From Pseudomonadota bacterium (GTDB lineage Bacteria > Desulfobacterota > Desulfobulbia > Desulfobulbales > Desulfocapsaceae), in the NCBI GenBank assembly GCA_023412495.1, contig JAEYNP010000105.1, forward strand, positions 62,001 through 126,000: 64,000 nucleotides of DNA, written 5' to 3'. A program made the translations under genes and the position numbers. Below, piece after piece: positions 62,582 to 64,000 of this stretch (positions within the stretch are counted from its first letter, which is position 1; each line of letters begins with the position of its first letter). The notes under the pieces were generated by a model that saw nothing but the letters and a program-made list of their open reading frames with translations, searched no databases and was not told the origin of the DNA.

Positions 62582-62611
62582 GAGGTTCCGGTAAGGTTGA
62601 CGGGGAACCTC
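62582..62611 (-). promoter_or_regulatory. Hairpin covering the mntP ribosome site
   Basis: GAGGTTCC (62611-62604 on the minus strand) pairs with GGAACCTC (62589-62582) over eight bases; the second arm ends two bases before ATG 62579 and includes the GGAA ribosome-site-like bases, while the first overlaps the kinase stop (TAG 62613-62611). It could limit mntP translation. Confidence 0.5.
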
Positions 62612-64000
62612 TATTTACCCGATGGGGCGGCTGGGCGGCAAGCGATATCGATGGCGGGAGGAGCAGACGCATCAGAGAACTTGTCGCCGAGGGCGACCCG
62701 CACGGCGACCCCCAGCTGTTCCAGGGTGTAGGGCTTTTTCACATACTGTCCCGCGCCCAGCGTCTGGATCTTCGCCACCTCGTCGTGATCGGCGAAGCCG
62801 CTGGCGATGATCGCCTTCTGGCCGGGGTGCGCGGCCACGATCCGTTCGTAGGTCTCCCGGCCGGAAAGGCCGGGCTTCATGATCATGTCGAGTATCACCA
62901 GGTCGACGGCGTGGTCTTCGAGATATTCTATGGCCGCCTCCCCGGAGGAAGCGGTCGCCGCCGAATAGTGCAGGTTTTTCAGGATCTGCACGGCGATGTC
63001 CCGCTGCAGTGCTTCGTCGTCGACGACCAGGATCCTCTCGCCCCGGCCGTACAACTCCTCCATGGCGGTGGCGGGGGGCTGGGTGGTGACCGCCGCAGCT
63101 GTTGCCGGCAGATAGAGGGAAAAAGTCGTGCCGGTTCCGGAGGCGCTTTCGACCGTCACAGCCCCTTCATGGTCCTTCATGGTGTTCCATACGACGGCGA
63201 GGCCGAGGCCGGTGCCGCTGCGGCCCATGGTCTTTCTGGTATAGAAGGGTTCGAAGATATGGGCGAGGTCCTTCTGGTCGATCCCCGGGCCGTCATCGGC
63301 GACCGAAAGCACCACATAGGGACCGGGAGTGAGATCGGAAAAGCCGGGCAGAGGGCTCGCGAGGTCCTCGTTGCGGCAGGAGATGACGATCGTCCCCGGA
63401 CTTTCCGGAGGGAATGCCTCGGCGCCGTTGATAACCAGGTTCATCAGACACTTCTGGATATGCACCGATGAACAGGAGACGGTCCGGATATCGGGGGCGA
63501 GCCGGGAGGCAAAGGAAATCTTCGGGAAGAGTTTCGCAAGCTTTATGTGCTCCGGCGATTCGAGATACTCCTTTGCCAGATCTTTGATGCTGATATTTTC
63601 CCTTACGGCCGCCACCCCGCGGGCCAGGGTCAAGAGGTCGGCCACCACTCGCGCCGCCCGTTTGCCGGACTCGCGGATGTCCGCAAGCGGCTTGCGTATG
63701 GGACTTTCGGGTGGCAGCTGCAGGAGCAGCAATTCGGGATAATTGATGATGCCGGAGAGGATGTTGTTCAAGTCGTGGGCGACGCCGCCGGCCAGTTTGC
63801 CGATGGTCTCCAGCTTCTCGGCCTGCTGCAGTCGCCGCTCCAAGTCTTCCTTCTCTGCGCTGACCCGGATCTGGTCGGTGATGTCTTCCGAGATGCCGAG
63901 CAGGTAACGGGGCTGGCCCTCGGCATCGAGGATCGGGATCTTGCGGGTGTGCAGGACTCTCTTGCCGCGGTTTCGGGTCTGGATCGGTTCTTCCGGAATA
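62611..64000 (-). CDS. Hybrid sensor histidine kinase/response regulator, 5' end outside window
   Basis: Open to the right edge (at least 463 residues). The visible start is the end of a PAS domain (KIPILDAEGQPRYLLGISEDIT), then a HisKA-type dimerisation domain with phospho-acceptor His in GVAHDLNN, HATPase (NLVINGAEAFP; DDGPGIDQKD; GTGLGLAVVWN) and a C-terminal receiver domain (VDDE; phospho-Asp in LVILDMIMKPG; KPYT). ntrB/NtrY-like architecture with attached receiver. It ends 31 bases before mntP; the trigger cannot be read. Confidence 0.92.
   Translation of the reverse strand, partial: IPEEPIQTRNRGKRVLHTRKIPILDAEGQPRYLLGISEDITDQIRVSAEKEDLERRLQQAEKLETIGKLAGGVAHDLNNILSGIINYPELLLLQLPPESPIRKPLADIRESGKRAARVVADLLTLARGVAAVRENISIKDLAKEYLESPEHIKLAKLFPKISFASRLAPDIRTVSCSSVHIQKCLMNLVINGAEAFPPESPGTIVISCRNEDLASPLPGFSDLTPGPYVVLSVADDGPGIDQKDLAHIFEPFYTRKTMGRSGTGLGLAVVWNTMKDHEGAVTVESASGTGTTFSLYLPATAAAVTTQPPATAMEELYGRGERILVVDDEALQRDIAVQILKNLHYSAATASSGEAAIEYLEDHAVDLVILDMIMKPGLSGRETYERIVAAHPGQKAIIASGFADHDEVAKIQTLGAGQYVKKPYTLEQLGVAVRVALGDKFSDASAPPAIDIACRPAAPSGK

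Overview
The window is bacterial chromosome, fairly GC-rich. Gene content points to an anaerobic Gram-negative of the Desulfobacterota (delta-proteobacterial) type: a sigma-54/PAS activator next to a fatty acyl-CoA ligase, an in-frame UGA (selenocysteine) in a thiol oxidoreductase, a cobalamin/radical-SAM enzyme, and an acetate kinase-phosphotransacylase-FabI-DUF3141 operon. The taxonomic call is inference from gene content only. No rRNA, tRNA or CRISPR array was seen.

Region 1 (1-25260, all minus strand) is a lipopeptide-type hybrid NRPS/PKS cluster that runs off the left edge. In transcription order: NRPS1 (C-A-T-C), a cobalamin-dependent radical SAM protein whose C-terminus carries the C-terminal lobe of a condensation domain, NRPS2 (half-C-A-T-TE, with Cys in place of the usual Ser nucleophile in the thioesterase), a TolC-like outer-membrane protein, a type II thioesterase, an Sfp-type phosphopantetheinyl transferase, two small accessory genes (DUF697-like and a small membrane protein), an SPFH/prohibitin-like protein, a periplasmic solute-binding protein, a PvdE/SyrD-type cyclic-peptide ABC exporter, and a large FAAL-ACP-KS-AT-DH-KR synthase cut by the window edge. 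The simplest reading is: FAAL loads a fatty acid, the PKS extends it once, NRPS1 and NRPS2 add two residues (codes suggest Pro-like then Tyr-like), the radical SAM enzyme modifies the chain or a residue, the Cys-TE releases it, and the exporter plus TolC secrete it.

Region 2 (25.3-33.0 kb) has a broken glycine-rich gene, a small two-gene envelope unit (DUF2092), and a four-gene acyl-phosphate/fatty-acid operon (acetate kinase, FabI, DUF3141, MaoC-Pta fusion). Region 3 (33.4-40.2 kb, plus) has an MscS-type channel and two lipoprotein alpha/beta hydrolases. Region 4 (40.3-56.5 kb) is housekeeping and accessory: YihY, RRM protein, sigma-54-controlled fatty acyl-CoA ligase, cupin, NudC, a response regulator, an Lrp-type RAM protein, a macro-domain protein, the DsbA/FrnE-like selenoprotein, Mut7-C, LysE, TrmO and enolase. 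Region 5 (57.1-64 kb) has a three-gene cell-surface unit (membrane protein, hexapeptide acyltransferase, LamG protein), MntP and a hybrid histidine kinase cut by the right edge.

The intergenic DNA holds several dispersed repeat families: a GTACCTT-ended hairpin (five copies, two inside a ~138-bp multi-hairpin element, one of which exactly fills the NRPS1-radical SAM gap), a 146-bp MITE-like element with 19-bp terminal inverted repeats, a ~75-bp repeat, and palindromic CGATTT/CGATAC arrays.
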